Numbered from the stretch's first letter, positions 1 through 5,542 are shown. The stretch is 5,542 nucleotides of DNA from Dehalococcoidales bacterium (GCA_030628245.1 DAOVRI010000119.1:1-5542), one strand, 5' to 3'. Made by a program: numbers and translations. The notes: a model not told the origin generated them from the sequence alone.

Positions 1-3000
1 AGGAGCAGGCTCACGATAATCCCCGGCATGCACCCGAACGGTATGATGTTAACGATGCCATCGAAGCCGTGCTCGGCGTACTCCACGACGCGTCCTATGC
101 TCAGGATGGCTTCCCCCTCCACGGCGGGTGTCAGGTAGGTGTGGCCGCGGTCGAGTATTGCCTGCGTCGGTAGCTCGCGGCTGAACAGCTCTATAGAGTC
201 GTCAAACTGCTTCCTCAACGGCTCGGCGACATTTTCTTGGACAATCTCGGTAAGCTTCTGCCGGGCCCAGTCGCGCCAGCCGCCCTCAATGTGGAGTCGA
301 TTCCGTCTTTTTCTTTGATGGTCGATGTAGTCCAGCCATTCCTCAAGAGGCGGCACCCCGCACTGTGCGCCTAGAGCCTCCAGCTTGCTGACAAGCGCGT
401 CGTTGGCGAACTGGTTGCTGCGGACGAATATCTCACCGACGATGCCGATTCGCGGCTTCGGTACGCCGGTGTCTATTTTAATCGCTTCAAAAGAGTCCCT
501 GACGTGGCCGGAGAACTCTTTTAATGTGTTGCCGTCCCGCCCGACGTTTTTAATCAGCCGGTCCAGCCACTCTTTATAGACGGCATCGGTCTCGCCCCTG
601 CTTACCTCGTAGGGTCGCCTCTCCAGTACCAGCTTCTGCATGGAGTCGAGGATAGCGATAGCCCTCCAGGCGTGAAGTCGGAAACCTCGCCCCAGGGACG
701 ACATGTCTTTATGGTAGCCACCGGTCTGGTCGAAGACGAGTATCGGCACCTGTTGCAATCCCAGCTCGTCGAGTATCAGGCGGTGGAGTCGGTTATACTG
801 TCCGAAGCGGCATGGCCCGCTGGCCGAGGGCATAAAAAAGGCGGCATGGTCGGCGTCGAAGTCCGGGGCGAGTGTCTTCTTAACGATGTCCCCGGAGGTG
901 ATGATGCTGGGGTAACATTCCTTGCCCGTGGTATATTTCCTGCCAATCTCCAGGGTAAGCTCGTCCGACTCCGGCAGGGGCTCGGAGTCGACGCCGCAGT
1001 GCCTCATGGCGGCGGACAGGACATAGCCGTGGTCAATCATGTAGGGCACGTAGACGCGCCGGGTGTTGGTGTGGTTGGAGGAGATACTGACGAGCGGTAT
1101 ATACTTGCTGGTGCCGCGTGTCCTGGCGTTGCGTATCGTATCGATGAAGGCCTCGCAGCGCGTGATAATGCCGGCGTCCGCGGAGTGCTCGTCGATTTCT
1201 ATGGTGAGGAAGGGCTTACCCTCGGTCTCCTTACCGAAGAACCTGAGCATGTAGGAGTCAGGTCCGCAGGCGAAATTGGTGACATAGAGTCCGAACAGGC
1301 GAGGGTCGCGGGCAATGATTCTGCCGGCGCACATTATTTTCTGTCCCGCCTTCCAGTACATGTTGGGGTGGGCTTTACCGACTTCCCCGGCCACCGATTG
1401 CAGCGGCAGGAAGTCCAGCGGTATTGCCAGGATATTCAAATCACGCAGCTTTTCCGGCAGGTTGAGCGTCATGGCCTCGTCGCAGGTGTTATAGGCGCGG
1501 CCGATGATGACGATGGCCTTCTCGTCAGTCTTGAGATTTTCCAGAACCTCACGCCCCCGCCTCTGCTGCCAGTCGTTGAAACTATCGAACGCTTCAAACG
1601 CTACCTGGACGGATTTATCTATCAGGGCATTCGAGGTAATACCGGCATCGCGGGCGCATTTCTTCAGGACGCGTTTCTCCCAGGAACGGCCGCGGTCGGG
1701 GTGGATAACCGGTCTCAGCACCCGGGGCTGTTTACCCGAAGGCGCACTCAGCGATTCTTTAATACGTGTTGAACTTAAAAGAATGTAAGGTAAACTCTGG
1801 GTAAGCGGGCAGTTCCAGGATTTATTGAAGTCGTCCGAGAGCTTTTCCATGGTGCACTGGACGGGCAGGAAGATTAAGTCCGGCTCCTTTTCCAGCAGGT
1901 TGAGCATATGCCCGTGGGCCAGCTTGATGGGCAGGCACGGCTCTTCGGCGATATTCTCCACGCCCTGGCGGATAATGTGGCGGTTGGTGGGGTCGGAGAG
2001 CACCACCTCAAAGCCGAGCTCGGTGAAAAATGCTTTCCACAACGGGTAGAGCTCGTGGAAGAAGAGGGCTCTGGGAATGCCCACCGTCTTACCGTTGGGG
2101 TTGTCAGGCTTGTCTTTAGGATAGGTGTTAATCAGGGCTTGTGCGCGCTCGTCGAAGAGGCGCGGTATTTTTGAAGACTGGCGTTTCTCTTTCTGTTCCG
2201 GGCTGTCCCACTTACCGCAGCGGGAGCCGTAGAAAAGGGGTTTCTCCCCCTCAAAGACGACCTTGTGGATTTCGCATCGATTGGAGCAGCTCTGGCATTC
2301 GAAGGAGGACAGCTCGTATTTCCGGCTGGCCAGGTCGAAGCCACGAAAGCGTGTCTCTCTGTTGCTGGCCTCTGTCTCTTCTCTGGCCAGCATGGCCACG
2401 CCGATAGCCCCGAGGATATCATGTTGGGGCGGCACCTCTATTTTCTTGCCCAGGATACTCTCGAAGGCGGCTTTCACGGCCCGGTTGAAGGCGGTGCCTC
2501 CCTGGAACAGAATATGTTCGCCGATTTTACGGTCCTCGACCACCTTGGTAAGGTAGTTTTTCACGACCGAATAGGCGAGCCCGCCCACCAGGTCTTCCTT
2601 GGCGGCGCCCCTTTGCTTGTAGTAGTTTTGCTGCGATTCCATGAAGACGGTGCAGCGTTCGCCCAGGTCCAGCGGCTGCTTTGAGGCCATGCCCAACTTG
2701 CCGAATTCTCCCTCGATGCTAATGTCCAGCTTTTCCGCCTGTTCTTCGAGGAAGGAGCCGGTACCGGCAGCGCAGACCTTGTTCATGGCGAAATCTATTA
2801 TAGTGCCGTTCTGCAGGCTGATGTATTTTGCGTCTTGCCCGCCGATTTCAAAGATAGTATCTACATCGGGACACTCGAAGGAAGCGGCTCTGGCATGGCT
2901 GGTGATTTCGTTGCGGATAATGTCGGCGCCGAAGAACTCCCCGGTCATGTAGCGTCCGGAGCCGGTGGAGCCGGTGCCCTTAATAATAACTTTGTCTTCT

Positions 3001-4085
3001 AGTTCCTGTCCGACCTCTAAAAGCCCCTTTTTCACGGCTTCTATGGGCTGGCCGGCCGTCATCAGGTAGCGCCTTGCCAGCACGTTATTGTCCCTGTCTA
3101 TTACCACGACATTGGTGCTGATGGAGCCTATGTCCACGCCGATATAGGCTTCTACAGGTTTCGCGGAGTCTATTTTAACCGGCTCGATATCTATGGGATA
3201 GTCGTCGCCTTCAAGAGGAGGCAGGGTAACGAAGTTATATTCCCGCCGGGCGATGTAGTCGCGCAGGCGCTGGAGCGTGTCTTCGGGCAGGGGACTTTCC
3301 TGGCTGACAAGGGTGGCCCCCAGTGCCCCCAGCACGGCAAAGTGCTCCGGAATGATTAAGTCCGACTCCGCTAGCTGTAAAACCTCCAGTACGGCGCGCC
3401 GGATGCCTTTGTTGGCGGCCACGCCGCCCTGGAAAGAGATGGGTTTGCCCATGTCGCGACCGCGGATTACCTGTCCTTTGAAGTTGCGTATCATGGCGAA
3501 GCACAGGCCGGCGACGATGTCATGTACCGGCGTGCCCACCTGCTGCAGGTGAATCATGTCGCTCTTGGCGAAGACGCTGCAGCGTCCGGCCACGCGGGGC
3601 GGGTGCTCCGACTTTAAAGCGACATCCCCGAACTGCTCGATGGGAATGCCCATCCGTGAAGCCTGCTGGTCAAGGAAGGAGCCGGTGCCGGCGGCGCAGG
3701 CTCCGTTGAGAGAGAAGTCAGCAACCTTCGGGAGGGCCTCTTCCGACTCCTTTTTCAGGACGATGAGCTTGGAGTCTTCGCCGCCTATCTCCAGAATAGT
3801 CTGCACTGTGGGGTGGAAGCGGGCGGTCCCGGCTGCCTGCGCGGTAATTTCGTTGACAAATGGTATACCCAGCAGCGTGGCGATGAACTGTCCGCCGGTG
3901 CCCGTGGCGGCGGCTATCTGGAGCTGGCCGGGCGGATATTTGGCCAGTATGTCCTCAAGAATAGCCAGGACAGTCTCCACAGGCTGTCCCATGGTGCGGA
4001 CATACCTGGATTCGATTATTTTATCGGCTTCGTCGAGCACCACCACCTTGGCGGTTACCGAGCCGATATCAATGCCAAGTTTCAT
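1..4085 (-). CDS. Fused tandem acyl-CoA dehydratase activase / DUF2229 iron-sulfur protein (C-terminus cut by window edge)
   Basis: At least 1361 residues, open in one frame from ATG 4085 to the window edge. Residues 1-262 are an ASKHA-fold activase: GIDIGSVTAK at the N-terminus, TGTGG 61-65, GGEDSK 101-106, CAAGTGSF from Cys130, RCSVF with Cys169, FQGG from 218. Residues 313-570 are a second copy: GVDIGS 316-321, GTGSTGSGR 370-378, GGQDAK 415-420, CAAGTGSF from Cys438, RCTVF with Cys478, FQGGTAFN from 527. Cysteines 597, 600, 604 and 623 follow, then a DUF2229-type domain from about 666 (GIPRALFFHELYPLW, EEPCLPIKLAHGH, GRAYNTCD) and a dehydratase-like part (EIDEHSADAG 963-972, GKECYPS, GPCRFGQY, PFGCMP). 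Family knowledge: activases hydrolyse ATP to push electrons from a [4Fe-4S] cluster to a dehydratase or double-cubane partner; here donor and acceptor appear fused. Substrate unknown. The ATG is the only in-frame ATG after the upstream stop at 4143; GGTGA lies 8 bases upstream (4094-4098). Domain 1 has GGED where GGQD is usual. Architecture is sure; function is inferred. Confidence 0.93.
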   Translation of the reverse strand, partial: MKLGIDIGSVTAKVVVLDEADKIIESRYVRTMGQPVETVLAILEDILAKYPPGQLQIAAATGTGGQFIATLLGIPFVNEITAQAAGTARFHPTVQTILEIGGEDSKLIVLKKESEEALPKVADFSLNGACAAGTGSFLDQQASRMGIPIEQFGDVALKSEHPPRVAGRCSVFAKSDMIHLQQVGTPVHDIVAGLCFAMIRNFKGQVIRGRDMGKPISFQGGVAANKGIRRAVLEVLQLAESDLIIPEHFAVLGALGATLVSQESPLPEDTLQRLRDYIARREYNFVTLPPLEGDDYPIDIEPVKIDSAKPVEAYIGVDIGSISTNVVVIDRDNNVLARRYLMTAGQPIEAVKKGLLEVGQELEDKVIIKGTGSTGSGRYMTGEFFGADIIRNEITSHARAASFECPDVDTIFEIGGQDAKYISLQNGTIIDFAMNKVCAAGTGSFLEEQAEKLDISIEGEFGKLGMASKQPLDLGERCTVFMESQQNYYKQRGAAKEDLVGGLAYSVVKNYLTKVVEDRKIGEHILFQGGTAFNRAVKAAFESILGKKIEVPPQHDILGAIGVAMLAREETEASNRETRFRGFDLASRKYELSSFECQSCSNRCEIHKVVFEGEKPLFYGSRCGKWDSPEQKEKRQSSKIPRLFDERAQALINTYPKDKPDNPNGKTVGIPRALFFHELYPLWKAFFTELGFEVVLSDPTNRHIIRQGVENIAEEPCLPIKLAHGHMLNLLEKEPDLIFLPVQCTMEKLSDDFNKSWNCPLTQSLPYILLSSTRIKESLSAPSGKQPRVLRPVIHPDRGRSWEKRVLKKCARDAGITSNALIDKSVQVAFEAFDSFNDWQQRRGREVLENLKTDEKAIVIIGRAYNTCDEAMTLNLPEKLRDLNILAIPLDFLPLQSVAGEVGKAHPNMYWKAGQKIMCAGRIIARDPRLFGLYVTNFACGPDSYMLRFFGKETEGKPFLTIEIDEHSADAGIITRCEAFIDTIRNARTRGTSKYIPLVSISSNHTNTRRVYVPYMIDHGYVLSAAMRHCGVDSEPLPESDELTLEIGRKYTTGKECYPSIITSGDIVKKTLAPDFDADHAAFFMPSASGPCRFGQYNRLHRLILDELGLQQVPILVFDQTGGYHKDMSSLGRGFRLHAWRAIAILDSMQKLVLERRPYEVSRGETDAVYKEWLDRLIKNVGRDGNTLKEFSGHVRDSFEAIKIDTGVPKPRIGIVGEIFVRSNQFANDALVSKLEALGAQCGVPPLEEWLDYIDHQRKRRNRLHIEGGWRDWARQKLTEIVQENVAEPLRKQFDDSIELFSRELPTQAILDRGHTYLTPAVEGEAILSIGRVVEYAEHGFDGIVNIIPFGCMPGIIVSLL

Positions 4086-4149
4086 GCGAAAATTCACCAG
4101 TATAAAATAAACCCTGTTCAGGCATGCGTGCCAGTCAGTGACTTACTAT

Positions 4150-4178
4150 ATTATAGCCATGTATGGGTGGTATGTAAA
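4150..4178 (-). promoter_or_regulatory. Sigma-70-type promoter of the large activase gene
   Basis: On the minus strand TTTACA (4173-4178) is followed by a 17-base spacer and a perfect TATAAT (4150-4155). Transcription should begin near 4143, giving a leader of roughly 58 bases before the ATG at 4085. Two small dyads lie in that leader: AGTCAGTGACT (4133-4143), almost on the predicted start point, and GGCATGCGTGCC (4121-4132). They could be operator or leader structure, but no regulator is identifiable. Confidence 0.8.
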
Positions 4179-4229
4179 CTGGGGGTAGTGTTGTGTTCTA
4201 AAGAATAAGCCTGGGTTAGAAAGAGGTGA

Positions 4230-4264
4230 GGGGGAAGCCGTAATGCCCCTTACCAGCTTCCCCC
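4230..4264. repeat. Strong GC-rich inverted repeat (hairpin), possible terminator
   Basis: A perfect 9-base inverted repeat (GGGGGAAGC at 4230-4238, GCTTCCCCC at 4256-4264) encloses a 17-base loop that can pair further through GTAA (4240-4243) and TTAC (4250-4253). Read on the minus strand it lies about 160 bases after the stop of the small gene at 4423 and is followed by a pyrimidine-rich run (TCACCTCTTTCT) rather than a clean U-tract. It may stop transcription before the promoter of the large gene, but the distance and the weak U-tract leave this open. Confidence 0.5.
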
Positions 4265-4383
4265 ACGTTCGAGGGAGGAGTGGAAATGGTATTCTCGGTC
4301 TTAGTCCCGATGTTGTGATTCTATAACGTTCCGGCCTTTACGGCAATCGGCCAAAATACCTAAATTTCAGGGGAAGACGTAAT
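4231..4383 (+). repeat. Direct repeat of a 14-base motif, 13 of 14 identical
   Basis: GGGGAAGCCGTAAT at 4231-4244 recurs as GGGGAAGACGTAAT at 4370-4383, 139 bases further on. The first copy forms the left arm of the strong hairpin; the second has no matching right arm nearby. A third, weaker echo begins with GGGGAA at 4391. No gene lies between the copies. They may be ends of a small repeat element or two sites for one DNA-binding protein. Confidence 0.4.
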
Positions 4384-4422
4384 ATTCGACGGGGAAAAAG
4401 AATATATCGGACACGATTAGTA

Positions 4423-4809
4423 CTAATGGAGCGAGAAATAGAGGTCCATGAGGATGTTGAGAGTCCTCATGGAGTTTACCAGAGGCGCCGTATCGGCCTT
4501 TGAAGCGGAAATAGCGCCGAGGCTTTTTTCCAGGTCTTCGGCCAGGGCGGATATCATCTTGCGGAGGTCATCGGTGCTTCCCTTACTTCTCAGGGTGTTT
4601 ACTTCTTTAATAATTTCTGGCGTGGCTACCGTTTTAAGCTGCTCGACAGCCATGGATACATTGAGGTCCTTCAGGCCCTGAAGCACACCCTGCACCTTTT
4701 TCCCCTGCTCTTCACGCTGGCGTTCTTTTTCCTCGTGCTCTTTCTCCTGGCGCGTGAATTGCTGGGAAAGCCGCATTAACTCGTCGAATCCGCTTTCTTC
4801 TTCTGGCAT
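4423..4809 (-). CDS. Small charged coiled-coil-like protein of unknown function
   Basis: A 128-residue protein that I do not recognise. Residues 1-45 are very rich in Glu, Gln, Lys and Arg (for example RQEKEHEEKERQREEQ) and should form a long helix or coiled coil. Residues 45-128 look helical and amphipathic, with no cysteine, no transmembrane segment and no signal peptide, so a soluble cytoplasmic protein is likely. The start is well supported: AGGAAGG (4816-4822) lies 6 bases before the ATG, and a perfect TATAAT lies further upstream. It stands alone between tRNA-Gln and the intergenic region, so context gives no functional hint. A structural or scaffolding role would fit the composition but is only a guess. 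Confidence 0.8.
   Translation of the reverse strand: MPEEESGFDELMRLSQQFTRQEKEHEEKERQREEQGKKVQGVLQGLKDLNVSMAVEQLKTVATPEIIKEVNTLRSKGSTDDLRKMISALAEDLEKSLGAISASKADTAPLVNSMRTLNILMDLYFSLH
4445..4473 (-). repeat. 10-base perfect inverted repeat near the 3' end of the small coiled-coil gene
   Basis: TCCATGAGGA (4445-4454) and TCCTCATGGA (4464-4473) are perfect inverted copies with a 9-base loop, inside the coding sequence about 20 bases before its stop codon. The transcript could fold here. No U-tract follows, so it is not an intrinsic terminator; it may protect the mRNA 3' end, or be a by-product of the codons used. Confidence 0.45.
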
Positions 4810-4835
4810 TAAAAACCTTCCTGAAGCAATAGCCT

Positions 4836-4841
4836 ATTATA
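4836..4841 (-). promoter_or_regulatory. -10 element of the coiled-coil gene
   Basis: On the minus strand a perfect TATAAT (4836-4841) lies 14 bases before the Shine-Dalgarno site of the gene starting at 4809. The 17-base spacing position holds only TCTCCT, so the -35 is poor. Transcription could also arrive from the tRNA promoter, because only a weak 4-base hairpin (4866-4869 with 4878-4881) and a run of seven T on the minus strand (4852-4858) stand between. Confidence 0.5.
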
Positions 4842-4885
4842 AGTATACACGTAAAAAAAGGAGAGCACAAAAGGGAATGTGAGAT

Positions 4886-4959
4886 TGGCTGGCGAGCCAG
4901 GATTCGAACCTGGGTCAGAGGAGCCAAAGTCCCCTGTGCTACCGCTGCACTACTCGCCA
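4886..4959 (-). tRNA. tRNA-Gln (anticodon UUG)
   Basis: The minus strand folds into a full cloverleaf. The acceptor arms TGGCGAG and CTCGCCA pair over seven bases. The D arm is GTGC/GCAC with AGCGGTA in the loop. The anticodon arm GGGGA/TCCTC (one G-U pair) holds loop CTTTGGC with anticodon TTG, which reads CAA for glutamine. The T arm is CCAGG/CCTGG around TTCGAAT. The discriminator is G, and CCA is encoded in the DNA (4886-4888). The gene has its own promoter about a dozen bases upstream. Confidence 0.96.
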
Positions 4960-4972
4960 TCCTGTACGTAGA

Positions 4973-5001
4973 ATTATAGCATTTAGACGTGGTTGTGGCA
5001 A
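4973..5001 (-). promoter_or_regulatory. Sigma-70-type promoter of tRNA-Gln
   Basis: On the minus strand TTGCCA (4996-5001), a 17-base spacer and TATAAT (4973-4978) form a near-consensus promoter. Transcription would start near 4966, only a few bases before the mature tRNA 5' end at 4959, which is typical of a strong single-tRNA unit. The stretch just after the -10 is not GC-rich, so I see no clear stringent-control discriminator. Confidence 0.8.
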
Positions 5002-5040
5002 TGCTATCCGACATGTCGTTGGCCGGAACAGGCTCTACTG

Positions 5041-5096
5041 AATAATAACTCCGTAATCATCGGGGTGTAGTACGATGATGGTTACGGAGCATTATT
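5041..5096 (-). terminator. Long imperfect hairpin, probable terminator of the 107-residue gene
   Basis: CTCCGTAATCATC (5049-5061) pairs with GATGGTTACGGAG (5077-5089) over 13 positions including one G-U type pair. After an asymmetric bulge, AATAAT (5041-5046) pairs with ATTATT (5091-5096) for six more. On the minus strand it starts 31 bases after the stop at 5128, and its far arm ends in TTATTATT, a U-rich tail that partly belongs to the stem. It lies just before the tRNA promoter, where a transcription boundary is expected. It could act in both directions. Confidence 0.55.
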
Positions 5097-5127
5097 TACA
5101 CCTGTTAACCGACTGTTGTTTTATCGG

Positions 5128-5451
5128 CTACTTTTTACTGGCTGCGGTTTTACTCCCGTGAAGAGTCTCGATTTGTGTCTTCCATTTACGGGCCCGGTCT
5201 GTCATAAACCGCCTTGTCGGCTGCTTCTCGGTGCTGATAAGCATTGAATTGATGTTTCCCCAGGGTACGAAAAGGCTCTCCGTGTACCCTCCCAGCATAT
5301 CGAGCTTGTCATCCCAGTGCACCAGGTTTATCAGGATACCGTGTTCGTCGACAACCTCGACCATTCCTATGTAGCAATTGTCCGGAGCGGTCCCCGGCAT
5401 TAGGTGTACCGCCACGCAGTAGCCCGGTTGTATCGCCTGTGTTTTAGCCAT
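5128..5451 (-). CDS. 107-residue protein of unknown function, possible small beta-barrel with basic tail
   Basis: I cannot name this family. Residues 8-75 alternate hydrophobic and polar positions with Gly turns (GYCVAVHLMPG, CYIGMVEVVDEHG, ESLFVPWGNINSMLIS), which suggests a compact beta-rich fold such as an SH3-like or similar small barrel. Residues 76-107 are basic and helical-looking (RRFMTDRARKWK, ending in SKTAASKK) and could contact nucleic acid; that is inference. Two cysteines (12 and 26) show no metal-site pattern. There is no signal peptide or membrane segment. The start is firm: GGAGGTG (5458-5464) sits 6 bases before the ATG, downstream of a consensus-like promoter, and a hairpin follows the stop, so it appears monocistronic. 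Confidence 0.85.
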   Translation of the reverse strand: MAKTQAIQPGYCVAVHLMPGTAPDNCYIGMVEVVDEHGILINLVHWDDKLDMLGGYTESLFVPWGNINSMLISTEKQPTRRFMTDRARKWKTQIETLHGSKTAASKK

Positions 5452-5488
5452 ATTTCACACCTCCGTTTTCCTGACCTATCGTAGCCTA

Positions 5489-5517
5489 TTTATATAATTA
5501 TTTGACATTCTTGTCAA
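5489..5517 (-). promoter_or_regulatory. Consensus-like sigma-70 promoter of the 107-residue gene
   Basis: On the minus strand TTGACA (5512-5517, perfect -35), a 17-base AT-rich spacer and TATAAA (5489-5494) make the strongest-looking promoter in the window. Transcription should start near 5482, leaving a leader of about 30 bases that carries GGAGGTG. Confidence 0.82.
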
Positions 5518-5542
5518 TAGTAGCGCCTTCTTCCGCCAGAAA
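5498..5542 (-). CDS. Possible C-terminal end of another leftward gene (partial)
   Basis: Read leftwards from the right edge, one frame gives FLAEEGATIDKNVK followed by TAA (5498-5500). The composition is protein-like, but 14 codons are too few to identify anything. If it is real, the promoter and dyad of the 107-residue gene lie over its last codons. Chance is a serious alternative. Confidence 0.25.
   Translation of the reverse strand, partial: FLAEEGATIDKNVK
5502..5517. promoter_or_regulatory. Dyad overlapping the -35 box, possible operator
   Basis: TTGACA (5502-5507) and TGTCAA (5512-5517) form a perfect 6-base inverted repeat around TTCT. The right half is the -35 box of the leftward promoter and the left half lies in its spacer, where a bound repressor would block polymerase. 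No regulator gene is visible in the window, so this rests on position and symmetry only. Confidence 0.35.

Larger units (their letters stand above)
4179..4422. other. Gene-free intergenic stretch with structured, repeat-like sequence
   Basis: This stretch separates the promoter of the large gene from the stop codon of the upstream small gene; with the promoter and leader it makes 337 gene-free bases. It contains a strong hairpin (4230-4264), two near-identical 14-base motifs, and a very short plus-strand ORF with a good ribosome site (ATG at 4286). I see no convincing protein gene on either strand. It could be the 3' untranslated region of the gene at 4423-4809, a non-coding RNA, or a copy of an intergenic repeat; the sequence alone does not decide. 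Confidence 0.5.

Noticed and set aside
672..1772. 366-codon plus-strand open frame
   Set aside because: It lies wholly antisense to the activase/DUF2229 gene, whose minus-strand translation shows clear family motifs throughout. The plus-strand translation has no recognisable motif, and all other plus-strand ORFs between 385 and 4208 are similarly shadows.
2132..2422. 96-codon minus-strand open frame
   Set aside because: It is out of frame with the large gene, which is intact across the same bases (CQSCSNRC site and end of the second activase domain).
1..4085. Frameshift or pseudogene in the very long gene
   Set aside because: I followed the frame codon by codon from 4085 to base 3. Family motifs appear in order with no stop and no jump of frame.
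4332..4351. Second terminator-like hairpin from GGCC repeats
   Set aside because: The stem is only about four pairs with an 11-base loop and no U-tract follows on either strand.
4416..4427. Perfect 12-base palindrome ATTAGTACTAAT over the stop codon of the coiled-coil gene
   Set aside because: About one perfect 12-base palindrome is expected by chance in a window of this length, and nothing else marks it as functional.
4886..4959. tRNA-Gln as an integration site for a mobile element
   Set aside because: There is no integrase, no repeated copy of the tRNA 3' end in the window, and no phage-like gene nearby.
4712..5014. 100-codon minus-strand open frame
   Set aside because: It reads straight through the tRNA-Gln gene and its promoter and overlaps the coiled-coil gene out of frame.

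Overview
The window holds four transcription units, all reading leftwards (minus strand). The largest is one very long open reading frame that begins at 4085 and runs off the left edge at base 1. I read it in a single frame with no stop for 1361 codons. It encodes a fused iron-sulfur ATPase/reductase-like protein: two tandem 2-hydroxyacyl-CoA dehydratase activase domains (BcrA/BcrD/BadF/BadG/HgdC family), a four-cysteine linker, a DUF2229-type domain, and a C-terminal 2-hydroxyacyl-CoA dehydratase-like, double-cubane-type cysteine-rich region. The many plus-strand ORFs across 1-4110 are antisense shadows of this gene.

From left to right: 1-4085 is the large activase/DUF2229 gene (C-terminus cut by the window). 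Bases 4086-4422 are a gene-free stretch with a near-consensus promoter for that gene, a strong GC-rich hairpin and a 14-base motif repeated once. Bases 4423-4809 encode a small charged, coiled-coil-like protein of unknown function. Bases 4886-4959 are tRNA-Gln(UUG) with an encoded CCA. Bases 5041-5096 form a long imperfect hairpin that probably ends the next gene. Bases 5128-5451 encode a 107-residue protein of unknown function with its own consensus-like promoter. The last 45 bases may be the 3' end of another leftward gene.

The organism is a bacterium with a housekeeping sigma-70/sigma-A type factor: -10 hexamers TATAAT or TATAAA lie before all four units, three of them with a good -35 at a 17-base spacing, and the protein genes have clear Shine-Dalgarno sites. 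The fused activase architecture points to an anaerobe. Together with the general look of the small proteins this makes me think of Dehalococcoidia (Chloroflexota) or a similar anaerobic lineage, but that is a weak inference. There is no sign of phage, transposase or CRISPR. The genes do not look like one pathway: each appears to be its own transcript, and only the large reductase-like protein has a role that can be inferred, namely ATP-driven delivery of very low-potential electrons to an unknown substrate.
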